Source: a virus
Direction: 5' to 3' (one strand)
IMG/VR virus record: IMGVR_UViG_3300028364_000018
Span: 1-64,000 of that record
Length of the DNA stretch: 64,000 bases
A program made the translations under genes and the position numbers. The notes beneath the pieces are model-generated. The model was not told the DNA's origin and made no database searches. It saw nothing but the letters and a program-made list of their open reading frames with translations. This document shows, in pieces, positions 1-8,924 of this stretch (positions within the stretch are counted from its first letter, which is position 1; every line of letters begins with the position of its first letter).

Positions 1-1
1 A

Positions 2-121
2 CAATTTGAGATTGAGGCGCAGAGGCAGAACCACCAGGTGCTCAGCGTCGGTTGTAAGGTGTTTATGGAAGGACTTGGATTTAATATATTCTGCTTTATG
101 CGGACAGATGTGGAGGATTAA
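2..121 (+). CDS. C-terminal end of an unknown protein (5' truncated by the window)
   Basis: An open frame enters from the left edge and ends at TAA 119-121, giving 39 residues. There is no start codon that would make a sensible separate gene, so I read it as the tail of an upstream gene. The stop lies 2 nt before the next ATG, and the last codons supply the GGAGG ribosome site for that gene, which is typical of the tight gene packing here. Function not recognised. Confidence 0.5.
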   Translation, partial: QFEIEAQRQNHQVLSVGCKVFMEGLGFNIFCFMRTDVED

Positions 122-123
122 TT

Positions 124-450
124 ATGAGATGTAAACACTGCGGGAACATAGAGAATAAGCCAGCGTCATGGGACTGCTTAAGCCAGGCGCTGAAGGCTTT
201 GGATTCGGAGACTGTGGTTTCGGCTATAGTCACACAACTTAAGTATAGCCAACCGAGCGGGGAGGTGTATGAGTTTTTGAGTAGGACGCTACAGCTAGCT
301 ACTACAATACCATTAAAAAGGACGCCTCTTGCGGACTTGGACGCGCAGGCGCACGAGCTTTGGGTTCTCGCGCAATGCAGCCCGCTTGAAGGCATAGAGG
401 ATGCCGTAGACAGAATTATTGAATTTTTATCAACAAAGGTAACATTATGA
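124..450 (+). CDS. Hypothetical protein with N-terminal CxxC
   Basis: 108 aa. GGAGG lies 8 nt before the ATG. The N-terminus has Cys3 and Cys6 (CKHC), which could hold half of a metal site, but no second CxxC follows. The rest looks helical and mildly acidic. It overlaps the next gene by ATGA, so the two are probably translationally coupled. I do not recognise a family. Confidence 0.65.
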   Translation: MRCKHCGNIENKPASWDCLSQALKALDSETVVSAIVTQLKYSQPSGEVYEFLSRTLQLATTIPLKRTPLADLDAQAHELWVLAQCSPLEGIEDAVDRIIEFLSTKVTL

Positions 451-1211
451 TAAGAGTAGTATATAGAGGGCACCCCGATTTTCTGGAAGATAGTGAGTTT
501 CCGGATTTTCCAGCTGACGTGATAGAACTGAGAAATGTCCTGAAGCGGCATGGTTATATAGCTACGACAAGCGACATTGTTGCCGCTTGGACAGAGCACT
601 CTGTAGATTGGGGCGCGGGCTGGAATTGCCTGCACGGCGAAGAACTTGACCTGCAATTCCTTCTGGAGTACTTGACTGAGCAGGAAACTCCAGTTGTGAT
701 CGCCGGACAACCTAAAGTAAGTATCACTAATGTATTGAGACTGCTGGACCGCCGAGGGGATCTGCACGATGCACATGTCACAGTCGCGGCCACTCTGGAT
801 AATAAACGCCGTGTAACTGACCCTGTAGTAACGTATGTTTCAGAGTTGTGGAACGATATTAGCCTTGCGGAGCTGGCGGAGGCTGCGATGGGTGGTTCTA
901 CTGCTGAGAATAACAAAGAGGCTATACTAGGTTTAGACAAAGAGTCCTCCAAACCGCATCTCCTACCCGGAGATATCATAGAGACCAAGGCGGGTAACAT
1001 TGGTGTGATAGAGGAGTCCAAGGTAACTGTGAATGGCGGGGTAGTAGAGTGGAACAGGAAACTCCCGGAGGTGGTAAGGGATGGGCTACCTCCCGCCTAC
1101 GCAGTTAGGTTCTTTAGATCTTGTGGTGAGCATTATGCCTGGTGGTATGCCTCAGATTTCAAGTGCGTGGTTGAGTTAGGTCCCGCGCATAAGTACAGGG
1201 TCGATAATTGA
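447..1211 (+). CDS. Hypothetical protein, 254 aa
   Basis: 254 aa, starting inside the stop of the previous gene (ATGA) and sharing its last bases with the next small frame. It is acidic and soluble with no membrane segment. The C-terminal third (about residues 165-245) reads as a small beta-rich domain with 'PGDIIETKAGNIGVIEE', reminiscent of SH3/KOW-like beta barrels, but this is only an impression. No known family recognised. Confidence 0.65.
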   Translation: MIRVVYRGHPDFLEDSEFPDFPADVIELRNVLKRHGYIATTSDIVAAWTEHSVDWGAGWNCLHGEELDLQFLLEYLTEQETPVVIAGQPKVSITNVLRLLDRRGDLHDAHVTVAATLDNKRRVTDPVVTYVSELWNDISLAELAEAAMGGSTAENNKEAILGLDKESSKPHLLPGDIIETKAGNIGVIEESKVTVNGGVVEWNRKLPEVVRDGLPPAYAVRFFRSCGEHYAWWYASDFKCVVELGPAHKYRVDN

Positions 1212-1270
1212 TGAGAGTTGCACAAATAAAGGATATAAAAGCCTACGACAAGGGCAGACATAGATCTTAA
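1211..1270 (+). CDS. Possible 19-aa microprotein
   Basis: A 20-codon frame whose ATG overlaps the TGA of the preceding gene (TGATGAG). Its product is very basic (many K/R). The stop-start overlap matches the coupling used throughout the window, but a frame this short could be chance. Confidence 0.3.
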   Translation: MRVAQIKDIKAYDKGRHRS

Positions 1271-1294
1271 CAAAGAATATCAACAAAAGGTAAC

Positions 1295-1459
1295 ATGATG
1301 GAAAAGAATGCAAGAATCGAGAAAGGAAAGACACCAAGCCTCCAAAGTGGAGAGCGGTCTACCCGTGTTAAAAGCGGACAGGCGCTGGCCAAGGGCGAGC
1401 GCCATAAGAAAGATGAAAAGGATTTGAAGATTGAAACTGAAAACAGAGAACCCGTATGA
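1295..1459 (+). CDS. Small highly charged protein, 54 aa
   Basis: 54 aa starting at tandem ATGs after an AAAGG site. It is rich in K, E and R with almost no hydrophobic core, so probably disordered. It ends in ATGA overlap with the following gene. No function recognised. Confidence 0.5.
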   Translation: MMEKNARIEKGKTPSLQSGERSTRVKSGQALAKGERHKKDEKDLKIETENREPV

Positions 1460-1776
1460 GAATCCTACGACCAGGACACCGCTACGCACTGGACACGTGC
1501 GAACCAACACCTATAGGCGGGCAGACCCAGGTGATACAGTTCATTGAGAAAGAACAGGTGTGTAAGGGTGCCGTGCAGCTTCGTACGGTTTTCAACGGTA
1601 CCACCAACGAGGATGTGCTACGCGTTTTGATAGACCGGATGAATTTCCTTCAAGAGAAATTTCCGTGTAGGGAAAATGCGCTGGTGATCACCAAGCTTGA
1701 AGAGTCACTGATGTGGCTGTATAAGCGTACGTCGGACAGAATAGCACGCAAGGTAGAAGGACAGAACATAGAATAA
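1456..1776 (+). CDS. Hypothetical protein, 106 aa
   Basis: 106 aa, coupled to the preceding small gene by a 4-nt overlap. It ends 38 nt before the portal gene and is separated from it by a strong promoter. The C-terminal half resembles the short helical proteins often present in phage nucleotide or structural clusters, but no family is identifiable. The start is fixed by the overlap. Confidence 0.6.
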   Translation: MRILRPGHRYALDTCEPTPIGGQTQVIQFIEKEQVCKGAVQLRTVFNGTTNEDVLRVLIDRMNFLQEKFPCRENALVITKLEESLMWLYKRTSDRIARKVEGQNIE

Positions 1777-1778
1777 GA

Positions 1779-1814
1779 TTGACAACAACCCCTAACTAGG
1801 GATAGAAAGACCAG
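1779..1814 (+). promoter_or_regulatory. Leaderless sigma70-like promoter for the portal gene
   Basis: TTGACA 1779-1784, 18-bp spacer, TAGAAA 1803-1808, then 6 nt to the ATG at 1815. Transcription should begin at or next to the A of the start codon. It is one of at least thirteen promoters with this exact geometry in the window. Confidence 0.65.
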
Positions 1815-3614
1815 ATGGATATCACGTCACTTTACAACCCGAACAGCGCCGGTAAGTTCCCCGACCCGTTCGTCACCCCCTCAAACCAGTTCATTCCCAA
1901 GACACTGGACACCGCACTTGATCTGGGGTTGTTGCTGTATAATCTGAATCCGACTTACCGCAGGGCATCAATCCGCGTGTACAGTCATTTCATCAATGAC
2001 ATTGATATTGTCCAGAAAGGTATGTCCAAGGCTCAGAAAGATGACCATTACGATCTTCTCGTAAAAGGTATGAATATAGAGACCCACCTACAGACTATGG
2101 GACAAGACCATGCGGCTTTTGGTAACAGTATGTGGCGACTGCACTACCCATTCAAGCGCTGGTTACTAGACCGCAGGAGCGGGAGCCTGCGGGTGTATGC
2201 CCGTTCGGCGTTCCCCGACGGGCAGGTGAAGTACGACCACAAAAGTATGCAGTATGAAGTGCCCGACCCGGTACATCCAGGTAAGACTGTAAAGTTGGAT
2301 TTCATGGACAGGGCGGATACCGACGCGACGAAGATTGTTCCACGTCCGCTGGACGTCACCCATATGTTTATTCTATACTCTGATGTAAGCGGTAAATCTC
2401 AGTATATATACAAATTTCCCCCTGACTTACTATCGGATATTCACAAGGGGATGGTGCATCAGGTTGACGAGACACCCCGCGATATGTTGCAGGCTATAGC
2501 AAATGATCAGGATTTTCTATTCAAAGAGGGAGAGGTATTCCACTTTAAAGCCCCGACCATCAGTGGTATGAACGCCAAGGGTTGGGGTATACCCGAAACA
2601 CTTTTGAACTACCGCTCACTACACCAGCTTCAGATATATCGCAAGATCGATGAGCAGGTAGGACTGGACTACATGTTACCCTTCCGCCTATTCAGTCCTA
2701 ACTTTGGGCAGAATATCACGGACACCGCGTTGTACAATAATCTTGGTATATGGTCAGACAGAGTTCAGAAACTTATAGACGGTCGGCGCAAAGACCCGAC
2801 TAAGATGGCGGCATTCCCCTTCCCAGTCAACTATCAGGAGTTCGGTGCTGAGGGTAAGAACCTGGTGCCCAAGGATCTTATACAGTACCAAGAGAATTCT
2901 ATGCTGGATTCCATGGGGTACCCAGCAGAGTTGTTTAGAGCCAGCCTACAGGTGCAACAAGTGCCCACAGCTGTCAGGCTGTTTGAGAAAAGCTTTTTAT
3001 TCATCTACACTGGTTTTGACCGGTTCATAGGTTGGGTGTCAGACAGAGTTCGGTTGTTCCAGGGTATGGATCTGGTGCAGACATCCTTGCAACTTCCCTC
3101 TATGGCTGATGATCTGGAAGCCCGTAATGTTTACCTGCAGCTTGCCGCCGGCGGAGAGATCAGCCGTGCCAAAGCCTACAGCGGGTTTGGTATCAAGGAC
3201 CCTGTCGCGGAGATTGAGGAGCGTGCTGAGGAGGATATCGCTATCCAGAAGAGCATCCAAGAGAAACAGGAAGCGGCTGAGCGGGAGCAGATGGGAAGCA
3301 TGAACGACCAGTTGTCTGCGCAGAATCAGGCGGCGGCGGAACAGGCTGGACAGGCGCCAGGTGGTGCTCCTCCGGGCGGTTTGGATATGAACGTGAGCGA
3401 CTCTAACCCAGCGCAGGTAATGCAGAAGGCTGAGGGTATAGCCGTCCAGCTTCTTCAGATAGAGGACGATGGACAACGGGCCAAGGAGATGAACAAGATC
3501 CGGGGTTCTAATGAGACACTTTTTTCGGCTGTAAAGCAAAAAATGGAAGAGCTACGTTCTCAGGCTTCTAGTCAAGGTCGTGCGCAGGTGGGCCAGATGG
3601 TTGGTGGTCAATAG
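1815..3614 (+). CDS. Portal-like protein
   Basis: 599 aa. I call it a portal from overall layout: an N-terminal wing, a central 'FHFKAPTISGMNAKGWGIP' segment (residues ~240-260) followed by 'YRKIDEQVGLDYMLPFR', and a long helical region ending in a glutamine/alanine-rich acidic tail (~470-599). This matches the order in portal proteins of large tailed phages, where the head-tail vertex ring is the DNA gateway. It has its own leaderless promoter, and the next gene has another. Parts of it recur elsewhere: residues ~240-282 in the gene at 45164, and ~455-495 inside the gene at 8924. The assignment is by remembered motifs, not alignment; another large virion protein is the alternative. Confidence 0.7.
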   Translation: MDITSLYNPNSAGKFPDPFVTPSNQFIPKTLDTALDLGLLLYNLNPTYRRASIRVYSHFINDIDIVQKGMSKAQKDDHYDLLVKGMNIETHLQTMGQDHAAFGNSMWRLHYPFKRWLLDRRSGSLRVYARSAFPDGQVKYDHKSMQYEVPDPVHPGKTVKLDFMDRADTDATKIVPRPLDVTHMFILYSDVSGKSQYIYKFPPDLLSDIHKGMVHQVDETPRDMLQAIANDQDFLFKEGEVFHFKAPTISGMNAKGWGIPETLLNYRSLHQLQIYRKIDEQVGLDYMLPFRLFSPNFGQNITDTALYNNLGIWSDRVQKLIDGRRKDPTKMAAFPFPVNYQEFGAEGKNLVPKDLIQYQENSMLDSMGYPAELFRASLQVQQVPTAVRLFEKSFLFIYTGFDRFIGWVSDRVRLFQGMDLVQTSLQLPSMADDLEARNVYLQLAAGGEISRAKAYSGFGIKDPVAEIEERAEEDIAIQKSIQEKQEAAEREQMGSMNDQLSAQNQAAAEQAGQAPGGAPPGGLDMNVSDSNPAQVMQKAEGIAVQLLQIEDDGQRAKEMNKIRGSNETLFSAVKQKMEELRSQASSQGRAQVGQMVGGQ

Positions 3615-3617
3615 TTC

Positions 3618-3652
3618 TTGACCAACCACTGCCGTTAAGTTAGATTAGGCAG
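3618..3652 (+). promoter_or_regulatory. Leaderless sigma70-like promoter
   Basis: TTGACC 3618-3623, 17-bp spacer, TAGATT 3641-3646, 6 nt, ATG 3653. It directly follows the portal stop codon and should start the next operon (3653 to about 8.9 kb). Confidence 0.65.
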
Positions 3653-3913
3653 ATGAACAACAGTGATAAATTAACGGCAGCCAAACTTGCTTCGTCCTCA
3701 GCCTGGATAAGGTCCTGGCAGGATGGCATCAAGCGTCTCCAGAATCAAGGACGTCCCAAGGGATTGCCGGACATGCCTGGTAATGCCAACTACACTGATA
3801 CGGATAAGCCCCTGGGTTATAATCCCGAATTTATTTGGAACAATAATACGGTGACAGGATCGGGATCTGGACCCGAATTTGGCTTTGGCCCCACATCTGG
3901 AAGCGCCGAATGA
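3653..3913 (+). CDS. Small putative virion protein
   Basis: 86 aa beginning with MNNSDKLTAAKLASS, the same N-terminal style as the protein at 27142 (MNNSEKLEVAQLLKQ). The C-terminus is Gly/Pro/Ser-rich. It starts exactly 6 nt after a -10 box, has no Shine-Dalgarno and overlaps the next gene by 4 nt. A minor structural or scaffold role is inferred only from position after the portal. Confidence 0.55.
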   Translation: MNNSDKLTAAKLASSSAWIRSWQDGIKRLQNQGRPKGLPDMPGNANYTDTDKPLGYNPEFIWNNNTVTGSGSGPEFGFGPTSGSAE

Positions 3914-4734
3914 ATAGCCCAAGCCTAGCCCAAGCCCAGGTATTGGCGCAACAGGTCAACCAGAATAGACCTCAGGAGCATAACTGGACTTCCAGTCACC
4001 AGCTAGATAGCATGGGGCGACCTCTTAAATTGAATCTGACAGGAACCACCGCTCTAGCCAGCTTGCCTGAGAACAGCGAATGGCAGAGACAAAACCCAGA
4101 TCTTACGATACTCAGACGTTACAGAGGCCCGGCAACCCAAGGAACAGGCTCTTATCAGCTCGGAGAGTCCATTAGAGACGCGGTCACCAGTCCGAGTAAC
4201 ATGTGGAGGCGCAACATGCAGGGTGGACCTTTACGCGGTACACTAGTGGGCGGAGGCGTAGGAGGTCTCATGGGAGGAGCGCTGGGGGCCATCTTGGGTC
4301 TCATACGCGGGAGCGCCATGACAGGTCTTTCACGCGGAGCCCTCGTAGGAGGAGCTGCGGGAGGTCTACTCGGAGGGGTGGCCGGGAACAATCTAAGCAA
4401 GCAGGCATCTACCGGCTCAGCTAGAGAAGCGGTTGTAGACGCCTTACGGCGAGCGCCGGGACTGAGCTTCGCTGAGAAGTCCAGACTTCAACAGGGGGTA
4501 GGTAGGTTATCTGAGTCGGATGCCCAGACCCTTATACGCCTCCTGCAAACAGCTGGAGGAGGTGCTATTGGAGCATTGATAGCCAGATTCCTGATGGATA
4601 AAGGCTTGGCAGGAACGCTGGTTGGTGCTATAACAGGCGGGGTGATAGGGCGAGCACTGACCCGTCCCGGGCAAACCAACGCCTTCGGGCAGCGAGTCCA
4701 AACTGGACTCAACGCCTACGGACAACACTTTTGA
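3910..4734 (+). CDS. Glycine-zipper membrane protein, putative virion component
   Basis: 274 aa. Residues ~105-165 are two long Gly/Ala-rich stretches (GGGVGGLMGGALGAILGL and GALVGGAAGGLLGGVAG) and a third lies at ~215-250: glycine zippers that form tightly packed transmembrane helices. In phages such proteins are often internal virion proteins that enter the host envelope during DNA delivery. A SKQAS tetrapeptide follows the second zipper, one of many KxA motifs in this block. Coupled to both neighbours. The role is inferred. Confidence 0.6.
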   Translation: MNSPSLAQAQVLAQQVNQNRPQEHNWTSSHQLDSMGRPLKLNLTGTTALASLPENSEWQRQNPDLTILRRYRGPATQGTGSYQLGESIRDAVTSPSNMWRRNMQGGPLRGTLVGGGVGGLMGGALGAILGLIRGSAMTGLSRGALVGGAAGGLLGGVAGNNLSKQASTGSAREAVVDALRRAPGLSFAEKSRLQQGVGRLSESDAQTLIRLLQTAGGGAIGALIARFLMDKGLAGTLVGAITGGVIGRALTRPGQTNAFGQRVQTGLNAYGQHF

Positions 4735-4744
4735 AAAGGAAATT

Positions 4745-5365
4745 ATGAAATCACATCAAGCAGCATTTAACATAGGGCGAGGACTCGCGCAGGCCTGTGC
4801 CTCCGAGCGGTCCAACTCTACGGAGTATCAACAGAGCTTAACATCTACGTTGTGTAAGTCGGCTGGTTTTCAGAGCAAGATGTTTAGAGAGGTCCGAGAC
4901 ATGTACGACCTCTGTGATAAATCATACCGATTCGAGCGTCAGCTGTTCGATAAGGCGGCCAGCGACTGCCACAACCCGGACTCACAGGGCTTGAGAGAGT
5001 CGCTGTCCGAGATTGTACTGGAGTCTTTTGGTAGAGAGAAGCGGGCGGGCGTCAAAGGGGTGGCGTCGGCTGTGACCACCGCAGGTAGGGCTGGATTAGG
5101 CCTGGCTCCTGGGGTTCTGAAAGGGTTGTTGCTGGCAGGGTCCGCCACGGGCGCAGGTCTAGGTAGTCTAGCTTGGTATTTAAACAGGGACGCAAATCAG
5201 GACGACCAGGATATAAACCGAATGCAGGAGCAGATTGATACCTATAATAGGATCACTCATGAGATTAGCCAGAACCTGTACCGCAAGGGCGTGGGTGCTG
5301 AGGATATGACCGATGAGGAGCTTCGGGATATTTCAGGAGCGGACAGTGCTGAGGTATACGCATGA
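4745..5365 (+). CDS. Putative virion membrane protein with Cys-containing N-terminal half
   Basis: 206 aa with a good site (AAAAGGAAATT ATG). The N-terminal half carries six cysteines (ACASERS, LCKSAGF, DLCDKS, DCHNP and others). Residues ~110-145 form a Gly/Ala/Leu hydrophobic segment likely to span a membrane, and the tail is acidic. The segment LCKSAG matches the recurrent KxA motif. It overlaps the next gene by ATGA. No family known to me. Confidence 0.6.
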   Translation: MKSHQAAFNIGRGLAQACASERSNSTEYQQSLTSTLCKSAGFQSKMFREVRDMYDLCDKSYRFERQLFDKAASDCHNPDSQGLRESLSEIVLESFGREKRAGVKGVASAVTTAGRAGLGLAPGVLKGLLLAGSATGAGLGSLAWYLNRDANQDDQDINRMQEQIDTYNRITHEISQNLYRKGVGAEDMTDEELRDISGADSAEVYA

Positions 5366-5820
5366 GTACCCGAAGCGTGCAGGCGCAGGTACCTCCGGAG
5401 GAAACTGAGCAGGATAAACTGCTGGATATGGGAGGAGGCATCAGTCGGACTCTGACGCTTATACCATCCTACAAAGACAAAGACTCGGACGAGCTGGTGG
5501 AGAAAGAACGCCCTGTAGAACCGCCTGAAGTCATTTCTACAGATGAATGGGTAGACCGCCCGGTGATAAAGAACCAGGCGGAGCAGCACCCCAACACATG
5601 TCGCGAGACCGGCAGAGTTGCCCGGGTTCTAGACATGTCCATACCGGACCATGTCGACACATGGAACGACTGGTTAGTGGCTGTGAGGGAACAACGGGCT
5701 ATCATTCACGATCACGACCGCAATTTTTATGAAGGTAAATATTTTATTTATGCTGTATGCTCGTTTTTAGAGTATAAGCGTATTGCACCAACCAGGAAAG
5801 ACGATGGACAAACAAGCTGA
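5362..5820 (+). CDS. Hypothetical protein, 152 aa
   Basis: 152 aa, soluble, rich in D/E/R, with no membrane segment. It starts in the stop of the previous gene and ends 17 nt inside the next one, so it belongs to the same transcription unit from 3618. The last third (aromatic residues, 'FYEGKYFIYAVCSFLEY') is the only part that looks folded. Function unknown. Confidence 0.55.
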   Translation: MSTRSVQAQVPPEETEQDKLLDMGGGISRTLTLIPSYKDKDSDELVEKERPVEPPEVISTDEWVDRPVIKNQAEQHPNTCRETGRVARVLDMSIPDHVDTWNDWLVAVREQRAIIHDHDRNFYEGKYFIYAVCSFLEYKRIAPTRKDDGQTS

Positions 5821-7027
5821 ATTCTCACAAGCAGATTTACAACTCCTACGGAGTTACGCGACAGGTGGTTTAGCCATAGGGTCAGGCACCGCTCTGGCAA
5901 CCGCTATGCTCAACCACTGGAAGCAGCTCTCTAACGAGCGTATGAAAAGCCAACAGCTGGATGATGATGTCCTGACGGTAAAGGTCAAACGTCCAGCAAC
6001 AAAGCAGGCAATGGTCAGCGGAGGTCTGGGTTTAGCGACGGGCGCGCTTACGACCCTGGGTTCATACGCCGCGGTCCGCGCCGCGTATCAGGAGATGAAG
6101 AAACGACGCATGCAGAAACTTCTGGATGAGGCGCAGGTAAATTTCGCGGAGCTATCGTCTGAGGAGGCGCAACAGAAATTAGCGAGTGGTGGCAGGCCTA
6201 TGAGTCTGACAGACGTACTCACCGCATCCCCGGTGGCAGCAACCCTACTACTCGCCTTGGGGTCCGCTGGTCTGGCCAACACCTATTTGAAAAAGAACTT
6301 TCCCTCAACTAAACCAGCGAAACCTATCAAGCCGCGGAGAGTTGTATTAAAATACATGGACGACGAGCAGGAGAAAGAAGCCAGTCTGGATGAGGATAGT
6401 GGTTTCGAGCTTATGGTCAAGACGGTTCTGGCCGGACAGAAAGAGGCCCACGACCTACGGGACCTGGTGGGAGCCTGCGCTTCTGGACGGGCTCAGGAAG
6501 TGGAAGACAATTTAGGTACCGGTACAGAACTCGCGCTGGACCTCATTAAAGGAGCTTCCGCGGGTATGTCTGATACGGATTATGACCTAGGGGTCAGCTT
6601 GGCAGTCAGGCACCCGGTTATAGGCCCTGTAACCAAACTCCTGGCTTCAGCTGAGATGTTGGATATGGCCCCCTCACATTTGAAGATGGCACAAGCTCTG
6701 TCAGAGACGGATCAACTGGTACTAGCCGGATTGTTCTGCGCCGTGGGTGATGCCGACCGTTGGGATGGGCAGGATAAACTGGCGTCAATGCTGGAGACTA
6801 ACCCGGAGGTCCTAAGTCAGTTGGTTAAGGCTCTTAGAGGACAAGACGAGGATCCAGAGGTAGAAGAGGCCAAGGATGATCTGGAAGTCATGGGTCAAGG
6901 CGGAGCAGTGGACAACAGTGTGAGCGAGAAAGAAACACCGGAGCAGGCCGCCCAACGTATGGGTGTAGGATCTGCAGAGGACGACGTTATAGACGAGTTG
7001 TTCTCAACGGAAGCGGAAGAAAAATAA
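5804..7027 (+). CDS. Large putative virion membrane protein
   Basis: 407 aa. I chose ATG 5804, which has AGGAAAG upstream, rather than the in-frame TTG at 5783. Two hydrophobic Gly/Ala segments (about residues 75-95 and 140-165) flank a basic KKRRM stretch. The C-terminal half is acidic and helical. It begins MDKQAEF and contains KEAS, KEAH and similar KxA strings shared with neighbours. Likely a structural or internal head protein. No family recognised. Confidence 0.6.
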   Translation: MDKQAEFSQADLQLLRSYATGGLAIGSGTALATAMLNHWKQLSNERMKSQQLDDDVLTVKVKRPATKQAMVSGGLGLATGALTTLGSYAAVRAAYQEMKKRRMQKLLDEAQVNFAELSSEEAQQKLASGGRPMSLTDVLTASPVAATLLLALGSAGLANTYLKKNFPSTKPAKPIKPRRVVLKYMDDEQEKEASLDEDSGFELMVKTVLAGQKEAHDLRDLVGACASGRAQEVEDNLGTGTELALDLIKGASAGMSDTDYDLGVSLAVRHPVIGPVTKLLASAEMLDMAPSHLKMAQALSETDQLVLAGLFCAVGDADRWDGQDKLASMLETNPEVLSQLVKALRGQDEDPEVEEAKDDLEVMGQGGAVDNSVSEKETPEQAAQRMGVGSAEDDVIDELFSTEAEEK

Positions 7028-7040
7028 ACAAAGGATTGTT

Positions 7041-7532
7041 ATGAGTGACTGGAAAGAAGAAGTTATCGGCGTTTTTAAACAGGCAGCCGACCAGAAGAAG
7101 ATGATCAGGGTAACGGCGTATAAAGACAGCAAAGGCCTGCAGCATGACTACGTGCTGACGCCATGCGTGTACTTGGATCTGGTGAAGGATAGTCTGCAGG
7201 TTCTGGACGACCACAGAAAAGAGTGGGTTAAGAACTTCGGAGATGAGGAGGTCGACACACTGGAGATAAGCCTAAGTGGCTCAGTCGACCGTATCACAGA
7301 CAAGGACTACAAACCCAAGACTAAGGCTTACACCGATGATCTGGCACCGCACTTAGCACCGTCCACAAAGGACCCGGAAGTCCTGTACGTATATGACATG
7401 GCTATTTTGACTCATGTGTGCGCGGATCAGGAGGAGAAGGAACTTAAGTTAAAGGACGCACTACCCATCTCGTTGTACGTCCCGATGTTGAAACTCGAAA
7501 AAGGAAAATATGGAACAATCGATACTATCTGA
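7041..7532 (+). CDS. Hypothetical protein, 163 aa
   Basis: 163 aa preceded by AAAGGATTGTT. Soluble, charged and balanced, with an acidic pair-rich middle and no membrane segment. Overlaps the MazG-like gene by 23 nt. The two may act together, but nothing in the sequence says how. Confidence 0.6.
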   Translation: MSDWKEEVIGVFKQAADQKKMIRVTAYKDSKGLQHDYVLTPCVYLDLVKDSLQVLDDHRKEWVKNFGDEEVDTLEISLSGSVDRITDKDYKPKTKAYTDDLAPHLAPSTKDPEVLYVYDMAILTHVCADQEEKELKLKDALPISLYVPMLKLEKGKYGTIDTI

Positions 7533-8154
7533 TTACATTAAGAATTATAACTGCACAGAGTGTGAGTACCAAACGGAAGACCCAAACCCCGCCATGGATG
7601 TGATACAGACACCAAGGTTTGTACATGCGGTCCTCGGGCTGTGTAGCGAAACCGCGGAGTACGCGGAGGCTACAGGTTCCCATCATCGCGATGAGGAGTT
7701 AGGAGACTTGGTGTGGTTCACCACTCTTGCGGCAGAGGCCGTCTCAGAGGCACCAGAGCTTCTATGGTTAGATGCGTTACGTATCAATAAGATGCAGGAT
7801 GCTATCCGACCATTGGAAGATCTTCAGCATGCTACTGGAGCACTGGCGGACCGACTGAAAGCCCTTCTGTTCTACCAGAGCCAGACACTCAAGCCGTTTT
7901 TCCCCCGGGGTGGAGAGTACAAACGGGACAAGGTGGAGCCTCTGGAATGCCTGGCAACCATTATACGCGCGGTAGCCGTAGCGATAGTGGGTTTGTCACT
8001 GCAGTTGGAGGGGGAGGGTCAGTTCGAGAGATGCTTACTGAAAAACTTAGCCAAACTGCAGGCTAGGCACGGGGGCGCAGCTAAGTCCGACACCCGCGAC
8101 TACGATCAGGAAAAACTGGCTATGGAAGCGGTCTGTGTGGAAGCAAGCCTCTAG
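7510..8154 (+). CDS. MazG-like nucleotide pyrophosphohydrolase
   Basis: 214 aa. Residues ~38-75 show the MazG pattern: VLGLCSETAEYAEA (ExxE-type metal ligands) followed by DEELGDLVWFTTLA (EExxD). 'LLKNLAKLQARHGG' near residue 180 corresponds to the lysine/arginine helix that closes the site in phage MazG-like proteins. These enzymes split NTPs or alarmones to NMP and PPi; in phages they may adjust ppGpp or dNTP pools. The middle is longer than in simple phage versions (~100-150 aa). Substrate cannot be told from sequence. Confidence 0.65.
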   Translation: MEQSILSDYIKNYNCTECEYQTEDPNPAMDVIQTPRFVHAVLGLCSETAEYAEATGSHHRDEELGDLVWFTTLAAEAVSEAPELLWLDALRINKMQDAIRPLEDLQHATGALADRLKALLFYQSQTLKPFFPRGGEYKRDKVEPLECLATIIRAVAVAIVGLSLQLEGEGQFERCLLKNLAKLQARHGGAAKSDTRDYDQEKLAMEAVCVEASL

Positions 8155-8446
8155 GAAGTCCAGAGACACCCGCCTACTGCGAGCGTGCTGTGCGCGGTTA
8201 CCAGGGTATGTAGTCCTGGTGGTCTTGCGCAGCTTACGCCATGGGTGGGTTTGGGTGGAGTACACGATAGACGGGAAAACGTTTCTAGCGGTGCACGACC
8301 TACAGATCAGACCATTGATCAGGATCAAAAAAGGGAAACCAGACCCAGGGCCCGAGCGGATGGCGGCCTTCACCAGATGGTGTGAATGGGCCGCAAGATT
8401 ACAACAACAGGGGCACGAACCCCAGATAAGGCGACAACGAATATGA
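8135..8446 (+). CDS. Small basic protein, 103 aa
   Basis: 103 aa from a GTG start inside the end of the MazG-like gene. Strongly basic (Arg-rich at both ends), with Trp/Val in the middle. It ends ATGA with the following gene, which supports it as real. A nucleic-acid-binding role would be a guess. Confidence 0.45.
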   Translation: MWKQASRKSRDTRLLRACCARLPGYVVLVVLRSLRHGWVWVEYTIDGKTFLAVHDLQIRPLIRIKKGKPDPGPERMAAFTRWCEWAARLQQQGHEPQIRRQRI

Positions 8447-8685
8447 CAGACGATAAAGACATTAAAGATAAACGGGATATACAAGAGTTGAAGCGCCTTA
8501 AAACCTATGTGATGAAGGAAGGGGCTGCCAATAATATGAGCGACCCGGAGTTCGCCGGGTTGACAAAGACCTGGGACTTCAGACACTATGACAACTACGG
8601 TATGGGGGTTGTGAACGAATTTCACTTCTTCACGGAGACAGGGCGGGACCAAGCCGAGAGCTTCGTACAAGGGGCGCGAGCATAA
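8443..8685 (+). CDS. Hypothetical protein, 80 aa
   Basis: 80 aa. Start set at ATG 8443, which overlaps the previous stop, in preference to the upstream in-frame ATG at 8386. The first 30 residues are a charged helix, the rest contains aromatic residues (TWDFRHYDNYGMG). Coupled to the next gene by sharing its final bases. Unknown. Confidence 0.5.
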   Translation: MTDDKDIKDKRDIQELKRLKTYVMKEGAANNMSDPEFAGLTKTWDFRHYDNYGMGVVNEFHFFTETGRDQAESFVQGARA

Positions 8686-8924
8686 TGTCCACGCTTTATG
8701 AGCAACTGGTGGACCGGATGATATTCTGGCGCAGGATAGAGACAGGGGTACTGTCTTTACTCATAATTCTGATACCGTTGCTGAGTTTAGCAGGGTCGCC
8801 GATTGAGGTCTACGCCCCAACTTACGCGGGGGTACTCGCAGCGCTGGTCTACAGTAACCGACGGCGTATGGACTGTCGGCATGCAGCGAGGGAAGAATAT
8901 GAACATAAATATGGAGAATTTTAA
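8685..8924 (+). CDS. Small two-helix membrane protein
   Basis: 79 aa with a hydrophobic hairpin: residues ~20-36 (VLSLLIILIPLLSLAG) and ~45-57 (YAGVLAALVY), then a basic RRR stop-transfer sequence. Holin-like topology fits, but no lysin lies next to it, so holin is only one option. Confidence 0.5.
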   Translation: MSTLYEQLVDRMIFWRRIETGVLSLLIILIPLLSLAGSPIEVYAPTYAGVLAALVYSNRRRMDCRHAAREEYEHKYGEF